Source of the DNA: CAYSUS01 sp964434165
GTDB lineage: Bacteria > Planctomycetota > Planctomycetia > Pirellulales > Thermoguttaceae
NCBI GenBank assembly: GCA_964434165.1
Contig: CAYSUS010000168.1
Location: forward strand, 1 to 11,502
Reading direction: 5' to 3'
Length of the DNA: 11,502 nucleotides
Shown: one piece after another, positions 1 to 6,055 of the stretch
Numbering within the stretch: position 1 is the stretch's first letter
Layout of the letters: every line of letters begins with the position of its first letter
Notes under the pieces: generated by a model
Database searches by the model: none
Seen by the model: the letters and a program-made list of their open reading frames with translations, nothing else
What the model was told of the DNA's origin: nothing
Position numbers and translations under genes: made by a program

Positions 1-95
1 TGAGAACACTGCTCGATCACGGCCACGCCGACGCCATCGTGCAGCTCGGCGAGGAGCTCATGCAACGGGGCACCGATCAGATCGAGCAGTCGCAT
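1..95 (-). CDS. 5' end of an unidentified protein (partial)
   Basis: Reading leftward from an ATG whose first base is 95, the frame stays open to the window edge and encodes 31 residues, beginning MRLLDLIGAPLHELLAEL and continuing HDGVGVAVIEQ. The first 18 residues form a plausible amphipathic helix. I do not recognise the family. The start is supported by a good minus-strand promoter at 202-229. Between its predicted transcription start near 195 and base 95 there is no other ATG, GTG or TTG on this strand in any frame. No clear Shine-Dalgarno sequence precedes it. The leader would be about 100 nt, longer than for most genes here. Because most of the gene lies outside the window, no function can be given. 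Confidence 0.5.
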   Translation of the reverse strand, partial: MRLLDLIGAPLHELLAELHDGVGVAVIEQCS

Positions 96-201
96 GACGA
101 AGGCGAGACGGCGCGCGCGATCGTCGTGGGCGCCGAGCGACCCGGGCCGGCGGGGGAAGACGCCGCCCGCGCGCCGCGTCTTGCCCGCCGCGGAGCGGCG
201 G

Positions 202-229
202 ATTATAGTCGAAGCCCTCGGCTGGGCAA
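202..229 (-). promoter_or_regulatory. sigma70-like promoter for the leftward gene
   Basis: On the minus strand, TTGCCC (229-224), a 16-nt spacer and a perfect TATAAT (207-202) followed by CC. It points at the partial gene starting at 95. The -35 element overlaps the GGGC/GCCC hairpin read on the other strand. Confidence 0.6.
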
Positions 230-242
230 ACGCCCGTTTTTT
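224..242 (+). terminator. short GC hairpin followed by a T run
   Basis: GGGC (224-227), loop AAAC, GCCC (232-235), then G and six T (237-242) on the plus strand. This has the shape of an intrinsic terminator, but the stem is only 4 bp (5 with a T-G wobble) and no plus-strand gene lies upstream. It could block read-through toward the 339 gene or be chance. Confidence 0.22.
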
Positions 243-288
243 GCCCGCGCGCCCGGCGGTGGGGCCGTCTTCCGGAGCCCCCCGCGGG

Positions 289-317
289 TTGTCTGGCGGG
301 CCACCGTGGTCTAACTT
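289..317 (+). promoter_or_regulatory. weak candidate promoter for the SMP-30-like operon
   Basis: TTGTCT (289-294), a 17-nt spacer and TAACTT (312-317). The -10 matches poorly (3 of 6). The -35 sits in the loop of a small inverted repeat, CCCGC (281-285) with GCGGG (296-300). A start near 324 would leave only about 15 nt before the ATG at 339 but about 45 nt before the alternative GTG at 369. Confidence 0.25.
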
Positions 318-338
318 GGATGCGGTGGAGGAAGCAGC

Positions 339-1352
339 ATGTGTTTGATCCCCTTGAGGAACCCGCCCGTGAGACGCTCCTGGCCCGCCCTGCTGGTTCT
401 CTGGATTGCGGGGCCGCCCTTTGCCCTAGGCGAGGGGGGGCTCAGCGACCTGCCCGCCCCCGACCGCGTGCGGGCGCAGCTCTACGCCACGGGGTTCGAG
501 ATCGCCGAAGGGCCCGCCCTGGACCGGCAGGGCAACCTCTACGTGGTCAACTATCGAGGCAACGGCAATATCGGGCGGATCGCCCCGGACGGCACCGCCG
601 GGGTGTTCTGCGATCTGAGGAAGCTCGCGCCCCTGGAAGAGCGAACACCTCAGGCCAACGGGATGAAGATCGACAGCCAGGGCCGGCTGGTCGTGGCCGA
701 TGCGGGCGGGGCCCGGCTGTTGCGCGTGGCCGCCGACGGGAAGAGCGTCGAGGTGCTCGCCGATCGATGCAACGGCAAGCGGTTCCAGATGCTCAACGAC
801 GTGGCCCTGGATCGCAAGGGCAACATCTACTTCACCGATCCCGGGGCCCCGGACGCCGAGAGCCCGCCTGGCGCGATCTACCGCTACGACGTGGCCACGG
901 CAAAGATCGCCCAGCTCGCCGCGGAGCTGGCCTACCCCAACGGCCTGGCCGTGACGCCCGACCAGCGCCACCTTTGCGTGTCGGAGAGCGCGGCGGGGCG
1001 CGTGCGGATCTACGAGATCCGGGCCGACGGCTCGCTGGGAACGTCCCGCGTGCTCATCACGCTGCCCACCGAAGATCGCGGCTCCGTTCGGGGCGGCGAT
1101 TTCGAGCCGGACGGCATGATCTTCGACCGGGCCGGGCGCCTCTACGTCGCCATGTGGCGGGGCGGGCTGATCAACGTGGTCGAGGTCCCCTCCGGCAAAC
1201 TGCTCCGCCAATACGACGCCGGCGGCATGAATTGCACGAACTGCCATTTCCACGACGGGTGGCTTTACGTCACGGTCGCCGACAAGGAGGCGGTCTTCCG
1301 CCTCAACCTGGGCGTCGAAGGATTCGATTATCACCCCGCGTCAGGATCGTGA
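339..1352 (+). CDS. Exported SMP-30/gluconolactonase-like beta-propeller
   Basis: A 337-aa protein of the SMP-30/gluconolactonase/LRE family: six-bladed propellers that bind a divalent metal and often hydrolyse sugar lactones. Candidate metal-site residues are present: E57 in AEGPALD, N107, N153-D154 in LNDV, N201 in YPNGL and D258 in EPDGM. Residues 12-31 (RRSWPALLVLWIAGPPFALG) look like a Sec signal or anchor, so it should act outside the cytoplasm. The ATG at 339 has GGAGGA (327-332) 6 nt upstream. An in-frame GTG at 369, preceded by GAGGA (356-360), would give a more classical signal peptide. C299-T-N-C302-H303, near the usual conserved Asn-Cys of the family, forms a CXXCH motif. A membrane protein gene starts 6 nt downstream. 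The family is clear; the substrate is unknown. Confidence 0.88.
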   Translation: MCLIPLRNPPVRRSWPALLVLWIAGPPFALGEGGLSDLPAPDRVRAQLYATGFEIAEGPALDRQGNLYVVNYRGNGNIGRIAPDGTAGVFCDLRKLAPLEERTPQANGMKIDSQGRLVVADAGGARLLRVAADGKSVEVLADRCNGKRFQMLNDVALDRKGNIYFTDPGAPDAESPPGAIYRYDVATAKIAQLAAELAYPNGLAVTPDQRHLCVSESAAGRVRIYEIRADGSLGTSRVLITLPTEDRGSVRGGDFEPDGMIFDRAGRLYVAMWRGGLINVVEVPSGKLLRQYDAGGMNCTNCHFHDGWLYVTVADKEAVFRLNLGVEGFDYHPASGS

Positions 1353-1358
1353 ACCGTT

Positions 1359-1607
1359 ATGGCAGATCAGCCCCCGACTTCGAATAGCGACTCGCAGGAC
1401 CCCATCAAGGCAATCGGGCGCCGGCTCGACCGCCTCACCGTGGCCGTCGTGCTGATGGCCCTGGTCACGTTCCTCAGCGCGGCGACGGTGTACGGGCTGT
1501 TGACCCACTACTTCGCCGGCGAGGCGGTCCTGGTCGGCGGCGTGGGGCTCGGCGGCTCGCTGCTGGGGTTCGGGCTGGGCTGGTTCGCCGGGCGGCGGTT
1601 CGGATGA
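1359..1607 (+). CDS. Small two-helix membrane protein
   Basis: An 82-aa protein with a polar N-terminus (residues 1-26) and two hydrophobic segments, about 27-48 and 55-78. The second is glycine-rich with small-residue spacing (VGGVGLGGSLLGFGLG) suited to tight helix packing. It ends in the basic tail GRRFG. It starts 6 nt after the propeller stop, has no strong Shine-Dalgarno sequence of its own, and is probably translationally coupled to that gene. The small size and Gly-rich helix resemble accessory or pore-like membrane subunits, but I recognise no family. High GC at third codon positions and the close spacing argue that it is real. Confidence 0.68.
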   Translation: MADQPPTSNSDSQDPIKAIGRRLDRLTVAVVLMALVTFLSAATVYGLLTHYFAGEAVLVGGVGLGGSLLGFGLGWFAGRRFG

Positions 1608-1642
1608 GCGGACCGCCGTGCGCGAACCGGTCGGCCTGGTAG

Positions 1643-1660
1643 CCGCATCCACCGGTGCGG
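1643..1660. terminator. hairpin between convergent genes
   Basis: CCGCATC (1643-1649), loop CACC, GGTGCGG (1654-1660): a 7-bp stem with one T-G wobble, in the 63-bp gap between the convergent stops at 1607 and 1671. There is no T run on either side, so it is only a candidate bidirectional terminator. Confidence 0.3.
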
Positions 1661-1670
1661 CGAACACGCA

Positions 1671-4058
1671 TCAGGGCGCGTCGGCCAAGCGCTGCTTCAG
1701 CGCGTTGGCCTCCCGGACCATCGAAGCACTCTGCGAGCGTTGCGCGCACTCCAGGGCCAGCTCGGCCATCTGACGCGCCGCCTGGGGCTGCTTCCGGTCG
1801 AGGGCCTCCTGCCCCACGGCCATGGCGACCTGGGCCGTCTCCTTGTGGCTGAGCAGCGTGCGGCAGGCGTCGGCCACCTCGCGCAACGCCTCGACTTTTC
1901 GGGCCAGCGGATCGATCTCGAAGTACTCGGCGGTCACGTCGATGGCCTCGCACGCGGTGGTCGCCTTGCCGGCCGCCGTGGCCAGGCGCCGCGCTTCCTG
2001 GAGCATCACGTAGCGGGCCTCGGCGCTCTCGTCGGTGCGTCGGACGTCGTCGAGCAGCCGGCGCGCGAGCTGGAACATGTCGATCGCCGACTGGGCCCGC
2101 TCGTAGTCGCGCTGGTAGGCGTCGCGCACGAGCCGCTCGGCCTGCGCCAGCGCGCCCTGGTCGCGGGGCGGCGGAACGCGACGCGCCGCGGGTGTGGCCG
2201 GATCGGCGGTCCTGCCCTCGGCCGCGGCGTTGCGAACGGCCCTGATCTCCTCGATCAGCCCGGCCGTGTCGAGCCCCGCGCGGGCGGCCTCCTGGAAGAG
2301 CTGCCGGGCCCGATCCGGATCGCCCTTGGGATCGACGGCCAGATACGCGGCGATGGCCGCTTTGGACGCCGGGCCCTGGTTGAACCACCGAGCGGCCAGC
2401 GGCATGACGAGCACGGGCGGGATCTTCTCGATGTCGTAGCGGCGGTTCTTGCCGGCGGCCTTGATAATCAGCTTGTGCTCGTCGGCCTCGACCACGGCGA
2501 CCCGCGTATCGCCCACGATCAGCTCCTCGGCCGCGCCGAGCGAGGCCACGCTCTTGCGCACCCCGCTCCAGAACTCGGCCAGGTAATGGCGCATCGCCTT
2601 CGCACGCTCCAGGTCGGCTTCGTCTTCGGACGTCTGCACGTTGGTGGCCGCGATCTCCAGGTGCTGGGCGGCCCAGTCCAGGTCGTGCTGGCGAAGCCCC
2701 GCGCGGGCCTGCTCCAGGGCCTCGCGCAGGGCGGCCTGCTTTGCCGCGTCGATCTTGGGCACGGGCGGCTGCGTCGGCTCCGGTTGGTCCGGCTTGGTCT
2801 TGGCCCCGGGCCCGGGATCGGCTGGCTTCTCGGCCTTGCCCTTCGGACCGGGTTTCTCCGTCGGGTCGGACGCGGTCTTCGGATCGGGATCGGATGCCGG
2901 ACCCGGCTTGACTGGGGGCTTCTCGCCGTTGGCCGCCGACTTGCCCGTCGCGTCCCCGTTCGGGCCGGAGCCGTTGGGATCGGCCGGTTGCTGCCCGGTG
3001 CTCTCCTTCGACCCGTTCGACGCGGCCACTTCCCTGGACCGGTGGAGCGCGTCGCGGATCAGGTATCCCAGCCCGCCCACGGCCGCCACCAGCAGCACGA
3101 TTACCAGCAGAAGCGCGGGCGAGGTGCGACGCCGTGGAGCGGGCCGCGCGGAGGTTACGACCGCCGCGCCCTCGTCGCCTCCTCCGTAGTCGCGGGGCGA
3201 CGGCTCCGAGGCAGCCGGCATCGGCACGGCGCTGGGCGGCGCGGGGCTGCGAAAATCCGCCGGGGGCTGCGGCGGGATGTAGTCGGCTGCCGGTCCCGCG
3301 GGGGCGGCGCTCCACTGCGCGTGCGGAGGCGGCGCTGGCGGCGGGGCTCCGTAGGCGTGTCCCGGGTAAGGCTCCGTGTAGCCGGGCGGCACTGCACCGC
3401 CGTGCGGCATCGGGGCCGGGGAGGAGGAATTCCAGTCCGGCGGCGCAAGGGGGGCCGCGTCAGGCGGGGGAGCGTAGCCCGGCGGGGTCTGCGAATAAGT
3501 CGGCGCCGGGCCCGGCGGCATTGCACCCGGCGGCGGCGATGGGGGAAACGCTCCTGGCGGAAGCGCCTGCGGCGGGACCGCGCCGAACGCCGGATTGGCC
3601 GGGGGCATCGAGGTCGGCGCATCAGGACCGGGCCCAGGGGGGGCTGCAGGGCCGAGTGGGGCCGACGCGGGCGCTGGCGGCGTGGCCAGCGTGGGCGGCA
3701 CGGCCATGGGCGGGTCCGCCGGTGCCTGCCGCGGCGGGCCTTGGCCCGCCTCCGGCCCGCCCGGCGACGGGGAGGCGGGACGCTCGCCGCGGAGCGCCGC
3801 GTCGTAGGCCTGCTTGCGGCCCGGGTCGAGCAGACACGTCTTGGCCTCGTGGAGCTGGTCGAGGAGCTGCTGCCATTGGGCCAGATGCTGCCCGGGCCGG
3901 ATCTTTCGAATCTGGCCACGCAGGTTGTCGGCCGCCCGGGCGATGGCTTCCGGGTCGGACTCCTGCGGGGCGATGCCCAGTATCTCGTAGTGGTTGCCCG
4001 GGGGGCGACCCGGCGGGAACCCCAGCCACTCGACATAGGGGTCGAAAGGTTCGTTCAC
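1671..4058 (-). CDS. Membrane protein with degenerate J-like domain, Pro-rich linker and helical C-terminal module
   Basis: About 795 aa; numbering here counts from the TTG at 4061. Residues 6-90 resemble a J domain: FDPYVEWLGFPP, then NHYEILGI, ending LLDPGRKQAYDAAL, but IRPGQ stands where the HPD that stimulates Hsp70 should be. Residues 95-290 are Pro/Ala/Gly-rich. RRR (310-312) precedes one membrane helix (314-336), so the N-terminus is probably cytoplasmic. A charged Pro/Lys/Asp linker (345-435) leads to a region with a small beta-rich piece (513-560), then a helical module (about 638-740, AERLVRDAYQRDYERAQS...) that I know from many planctomycete proteins. GTG at 4058 has AGGAG (4071-4067) 8 nt upstream; TTG at 4061 has it 5 nt upstream. 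The role is unknown; bridging cytoplasm and periplasm is an inference. Confidence 0.87.
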   Translation of the reverse strand: MNEPFDPYVEWLGFPPGRPPGNHYEILGIAPQESDPEAIARAADNLRGQIRKIRPGQHLAQWQQLLDQLHEAKTCLLDPGRKQAYDAALRGERPASPSPGGPEAGQGPPRQAPADPPMAVPPTLATPPAPASAPLGPAAPPGPGPDAPTSMPPANPAFGAVPPQALPPGAFPPSPPPGAMPPGPAPTYSQTPPGYAPPPDAAPLAPPDWNSSSPAPMPHGGAVPPGYTEPYPGHAYGAPPPAPPPHAQWSAAPAGPAADYIPPQPPADFRSPAPPSAVPMPAASEPSPRDYGGGDEGAAVVTSARPAPRRRTSPALLLVIVLLVAAVGGLGYLIRDALHRSREVAASNGSKESTGQQPADPNGSGPNGDATGKSAANGEKPPVKPGPASDPDPKTASDPTEKPGPKGKAEKPADPGPGAKTKPDQPEPTQPPVPKIDAAKQAALREALEQARAGLRQHDLDWAAQHLEIAATNVQTSEDEADLERAKAMRHYLAEFWSGVRKSVASLGAAEELIVGDTRVAVVEADEHKLIIKAAGKNRRYDIEKIPPVLVMPLAARWFNQGPASKAAIAAYLAVDPKGDPDRARQLFQEAARAGLDTAGLIEEIRAVRNAAAEGRTADPATPAARRVPPPRDQGALAQAERLVRDAYQRDYERAQSAIDMFQLARRLLDDVRRTDESAEARYVMLQEARRLATAAGKATTACEAIDVTAEYFEIDPLARKVEALREVADACRTLLSHKETAQVAMAVGQEALDRKQPQAARQMAELALECAQRSQSASMVREANALKQRLADAP

Positions 4059-4110
4059 CAATGCCTCTCCTGCTGCTGACGGTTCATTACGCGCGTGGCG
4101 GGTCGGCCGG

Positions 4111-4140
4111 ACTATCCATTAGTACCCCGAGCGGCGGGAA
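4111..4140 (-). promoter_or_regulatory. candidate promoter of the J-like protein gene
   Basis: Minus strand: TTCCCG (4140-4135), an 18-nt spacer and GATAGT (4116-4111) followed by CC, which would give a leader of about 45 nt. The -35 is weak. The -10 plus CC resembles the better promoters in this window. Confidence 0.33.
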
Positions 4141-4234
4141 CTCCGCAAGCGTGCTCCTGCGTGCTCCGAGCGCAGGGCCCTTAGGACAGTGACGGGGCCG
4201 CCAGTCTTCAGCCCGTCGGGAAAACAACACGGAA

Positions 4235-4280
4235 GTGGGGGTGGCTCTCGTGGGCCCAGTCAGCCCGGAGCCACAGCCAC
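4235..4280. repeat. Large imperfect inverted repeat / stem-loop
   Basis: Left arm 4235-4247 (GTGGGGGTGGCTC) and right arm 4268-4280 (GAGCCACAGCCAC) pair at 11 of 13 positions. Inside the loop GGGC (4252-4255) pairs with GCCC (4263-4266). No transposase is adjacent. The shape suits a REP-like element or a structured RNA, but only one copy is seen here. Confidence 0.5.
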
Positions 4281-4626
4281 GCCGTCGCAAAAGGCGGCTG
4301 CGTGCAGGCTTGTGAAAACGGAGGCAAGTGCCGCACCTCGCTGTTGGTCAACAGAACGCGCTTTTTCCAGGGAGGTCCCCTCCAGTGGAGGATTACGATC
4401 GATAACGTCTTGCACAGGAATGGGTTGCGATCGAAAGGCCTTCTCGTCTGGAACACGGTCCCAAGGCATCGCCTCCCGGGCCACGGGCCGGGTTTGGGGA
4501 TTCAAGCACCGGGCGCTGGGTCCGAACCGCGAGATTCGGCCCAAGGCCATTATCCCAACGCGACCGGGCGCCTGCAAACGCGGATTTGGGCCAGTAACGG
4601 CGATGGCCGCGGGTTCGGCGACCCGG

Positions 4627-4655
4627 TTGAATTCGGCGCGCAGGGAGTCTATATG
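4627..4655 (+). promoter_or_regulatory. promoter of the methyltransferase gene
   Basis: TTGAAT (4627-4632), a 17-nt spacer and TATATG (4650-4655). The predicted transcription start near 4662 lies past the in-frame ATG at 4653, which has an attractive AGGGAG before it. This favours the ATG at 4713, with a leader of about 50 nt. Confidence 0.45.
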
Positions 4656-4712
4656 GAAAGGCTCGGCCGCAAGGTAACAAAGCCCCCTCCACTGCTCGGG
4701 AGAACCGTCGCC

Positions 4713-5372
4713 ATGAGAGCCGTCTTGATGATCGCATTGCTTCTGACCGTGGGAATGTGCCATGCGGCGGGCTCGGAAAAGGAAGCGCCGGACGATCCAG
4801 TCCAGAAGGTGATCGAGCGCGTGGAGCAGCAGTGCATGAAGCGCCGCGTGCCCATGGTCGGACGCAAGAAGGCCGAGCGCCTTGCGGAGCTGGTGCGCGC
4901 GTCCAGGCCCAAGCTGGTCGTCGAATGCGGCACGGCGATCGGCTATTCGGGCCTGTGGATCGCCCGCGAGCTGAAGAACCTCGGAAGCGGCAAGCTGATC
5001 ACCATCGAAATCGACGAGAGGTCGGCCAAGGAAGCCCGGGGCTACTTCCGCGACGCGGGGGTGGCCGACATCATCGAGGTCAAGGTGGGCGACGCCCGCA
5101 AGATCTGCAAGGACATCGAGGGTCCGATCGACTTCCTATTCCTGGACTGCGGGTTCTCCAACTATCTGCCTTGCTTCGAGGCGGCGCGCGACCAGCTCGC
5201 CGACGGTGCGACCGTGGTGGCCGACAACGCGGGCATCGGCGCCCGGGGCATGGCGGAGTACCTGAAACTGGTCCGGTCGAAGTACCAGAGCCAGACGGAG
5301 TGGTTCGACATCGACCTGCCGTGGGCCAAGCGCGACGCGCTGGAGGTCACCGTGCTGCGCCCTGGGAAGTAA
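4713..5372 (+). CDS. Exported COMT-like class I SAM-dependent O-methyltransferase
   Basis: A 219-aa protein that lines up with catechol O-methyltransferase: SAM-binding motif VVECGTAIGYSG (69-80), ribose-binding acid E99 in ITIEID, then D145, D171 and N172 in FLFLDC and ADNAG, matching the COMT Mg2+ ligands D141, D169 and N170. E191 matches the catechol-contacting E199. The COMT base K144 falls at F148 (LDCGFSNYLP), so it is missing. The N-terminus MRAVLMIALLLTVGMCHA is a signal peptide or anchor, with likely cleavage after CHA. Start 4713 has GGGAG (4698-4702) 10 nt upstream. An in-frame ATG at 4653 with its own AGGGAG would add 20 basic residues, but it overlaps the -10 element. The fold is secure; the substrate, and whether SAM reaches it after export, are unknown. 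Confidence 0.87.
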   Translation: MRAVLMIALLLTVGMCHAAGSEKEAPDDPVQKVIERVEQQCMKRRVPMVGRKKAERLAELVRASRPKLVVECGTAIGYSGLWIARELKNLGSGKLITIEIDERSAKEARGYFRDAGVADIIEVKVGDARKICKDIEGPIDFLFLDCGFSNYLPCFEAARDQLADGATVVADNAGIGARGMAEYLKLVRSKYQSQTEWFDIDLPWAKRDALEVTVLRPGK

Positions 5373-5403
5373 GCCGGCGGTCGGGACGGCGCGCGCCCAT
5401 CTG

Positions 5404-5438
5404 CCGGTAGCCCCTTCTCGGCAATCCGCAGCTACCGG
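5404..5438 (+). terminator. perfect 8-bp inverted repeat after the methyltransferase gene
   Basis: CCGGTAGC (5404-5411) pairs with GCTACCGG (5431-5438) across a 19-nt loop, 31 nt after the methyltransferase stop. There is no T run, so it may aid termination or message stability. The loop sequence CTTCTCGGCA recurs in near-copy at about 5465-5477 (CCTGTTCTCGGCA). Confidence 0.35.
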
Positions 5439-5502
5439 GAGAACCGACGGGACGAGGACTCCACCCCTGTTCTCGGCAGCCCCGGGGGTTGCGGGCTCGC
5501 GT

Positions 5503-5533
5503 CATGCGCGCCGTGGTTGCGCGGCGCGCCATG
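5503..5533. repeat. Stem-loop with one bulged C upstream of a promoter
   Basis: CATGCGCGCC (5503-5512) pairs with GGCGCG-C-CATG (5523-5533) with a single bulged C, giving a 10-bp stem around a 10-nt loop. It lies 19 bp before the -35 of the next promoter. It could be a terminator, an operator or chance in GC-rich DNA. Confidence 0.35.
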
Positions 5534-5552
5534 CGACGCCCCTCGAACCTGT

Positions 5553-5580
5553 TTGCCAGTCCCAACGGCACTGGTACAAT
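5553..5580 (+). promoter_or_regulatory. strong sigma70-like promoter before the patatin remnant
   Basis: TTGCCA (5553-5558), a 16-nt spacer and TACAAT (5575-5580) followed by CC. Each box matches the consensus at 5 of 6. It is among the best promoters in the window, yet the gene it drives is broken. Confidence 0.6.
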
Positions 5581-5680
5581 CCAACCATAAGCGCGACGCA
5601 GCGGTCTCCTTCCGCGCAGCGACCGACATCGCGGGCGGCGCGCGCGAGGCATCCGGCGCACCCAGCGGGAAAAACACACC

Positions 5681-5952
5681 ATGTATGCGAACGTCGTGCT
5701 GGCAGGCGGTGGCGTGAAGGGAGCAGTTCTTGGCGGGTGTCTGAAGGCCGCGGAGGATATCGGATTTACGAGAACCCCGTGCCCCTGGAGAAGGTGGCCG
5801 AGGGATTGTGGGTCGCCTCGTCCGTCGAGACGGCGCCCATGACCGAGGACCACTTCTTCCGTGCGACGGGCGTGTTCAGCAAGCTGGTCTCCAGGCCTGA
5901 ATCCGAGCTGGAGACGGCGGAATCGCGCGGGCGAGCCGCAGACCGCACGTAG
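5681..5952 (+). pseudogene. Patatin-like phospholipase remnant (internally deleted, frameshifted)
   Basis: From ATG 5681 the reading is MYANVVLAGGGVKGAVLGG, then CLKAAEDIGF. This is the N-terminal strand and glycine-rich oxyanion-hole motif (GGGVKG) of patatin-like acyl hydrolases. After about residue 29 the frame degenerates into Arg/Pro-rich sequence and stops at 5842 (53 codons plus stop). From about 5767 the next frame continues with normal coding character (YENPVPLEKVAEGLWVASS...) to a TAG at 5952. The catalytic GXSXG serine motif and the Asp-Gly dyad are absent, and a normal patatin domain is near 200 residues. I infer an internal deletion that fused a 5' and a 3' piece out of frame. 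The origin of the 3' piece is not certain. A strong promoter remains upstream. Confidence 0.65.
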
Positions 5953-6005
5953 CCGGTCCTCTTCACGCGGCGTACCTAACATAGCGGCACAATGGCCGAC
6001 ATCGC

Positions 6006-6055
6006 GTAGGCTACCCCAGCCGGTGCAAGTCTCCGCGCCCGGCGAGACGGCCTAC
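6006..6055. terminator. two-tier stem-loop between convergent genes
   Basis: GTAGGC (6006-6011) pairs with GCCTAC (6050-6055) and, inside, GTCTC (6029-6033) pairs with GAGAC (6044-6048). It sits between the end of the patatin remnant and the stop of the leftward gene at 6052, overlapping that stop. There is no T run. Confidence 0.3.

Larger units (their letters stand above)
4062..4712. other. Long divergent intergenic region
   Basis: About 650 bp between the divergent J-like and methyltransferase genes. It holds a candidate promoter at each end (4111-4140 minus, 4627-4655 plus), a large stem-loop at 4235-4280, a smaller one at 4281-4298 (GCCGTC with GGCGGC) and a tight CCTCC/GGAGG hairpin at 4379-4391. 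Open frames on both strands exist, but none gave a recognisable protein, and the codon pattern is flatter than in the neighbouring genes. I found no tRNA-like fold. It could be regulatory, contain an unannotated RNA, or be a decayed gene. Confidence 0.5.
5373..5680. other. Structured spacer before the patatin remnant
   Basis: About 308 bp without a convincing gene. It contains inverted repeats at 5404-5438 and 5503-5533, a short direct repeat of CTCGGCA, and a strong promoter at 5553-5580. A long leftward open frame covers the spacer and runs across the patatin fragment, but its Arg/Pro-rich product looks like a GC-composition artefact. Confidence 0.5.

Noticed and set aside
426..1334. Minus-strand open frame antisense to the SMP-30-like gene
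   Set aside because: The plus strand encodes a clear propeller with metal ligands and a signal peptide. The antisense product has no recognisable features.
1474..3315. Minus-strand open frame of 613 codons in another frame of the same gene
   Set aside because: Arg/Gly-rich composition, no domain or start signal; a frame shadow of the J-like protein gene.
1740..4079. Plus-strand open frame of 779 codons antisense to the J-like protein gene
   Set aside because: The product is Arg/Gly/Leu-rich low-complexity sequence with no domain. It mirrors the Pro/Ala-rich minus-strand gene, which has recognisable domains, a ribosome-binding site and a promoter. Long antisense frames are expected in DNA this GC-rich.
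4600..4640. tRNA T-arm-like GGGTTCGGCGACCC
   Set aside because: The loop size and sequence do not fit a T arm, and no acceptor, D or anticodon arms can be built around it.
4653..4712. Upstream in-frame ATG (4653) as start of the methyltransferase
   Set aside because: It has a good AGGGAG, but it overlaps the -10 box of a TTGAAT-17-TATATG promoter. Starting at 4713 gives a standard signal peptide.
4260..4763. Overlapping open frames on both strands in the long spacer, including a plus frame at 4189-4677
   Set aside because: No recognisable protein, no good start signals and flat codon-position composition. Kept only as a described intergenic region.
5347..5982. Minus-strand open frame of 211 codons over the patatin remnant
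   Set aside because: Arg/Pro-rich, no domain, and it crosses a promoter and several hairpins. The plus strand carries a recognisable patatin motif.
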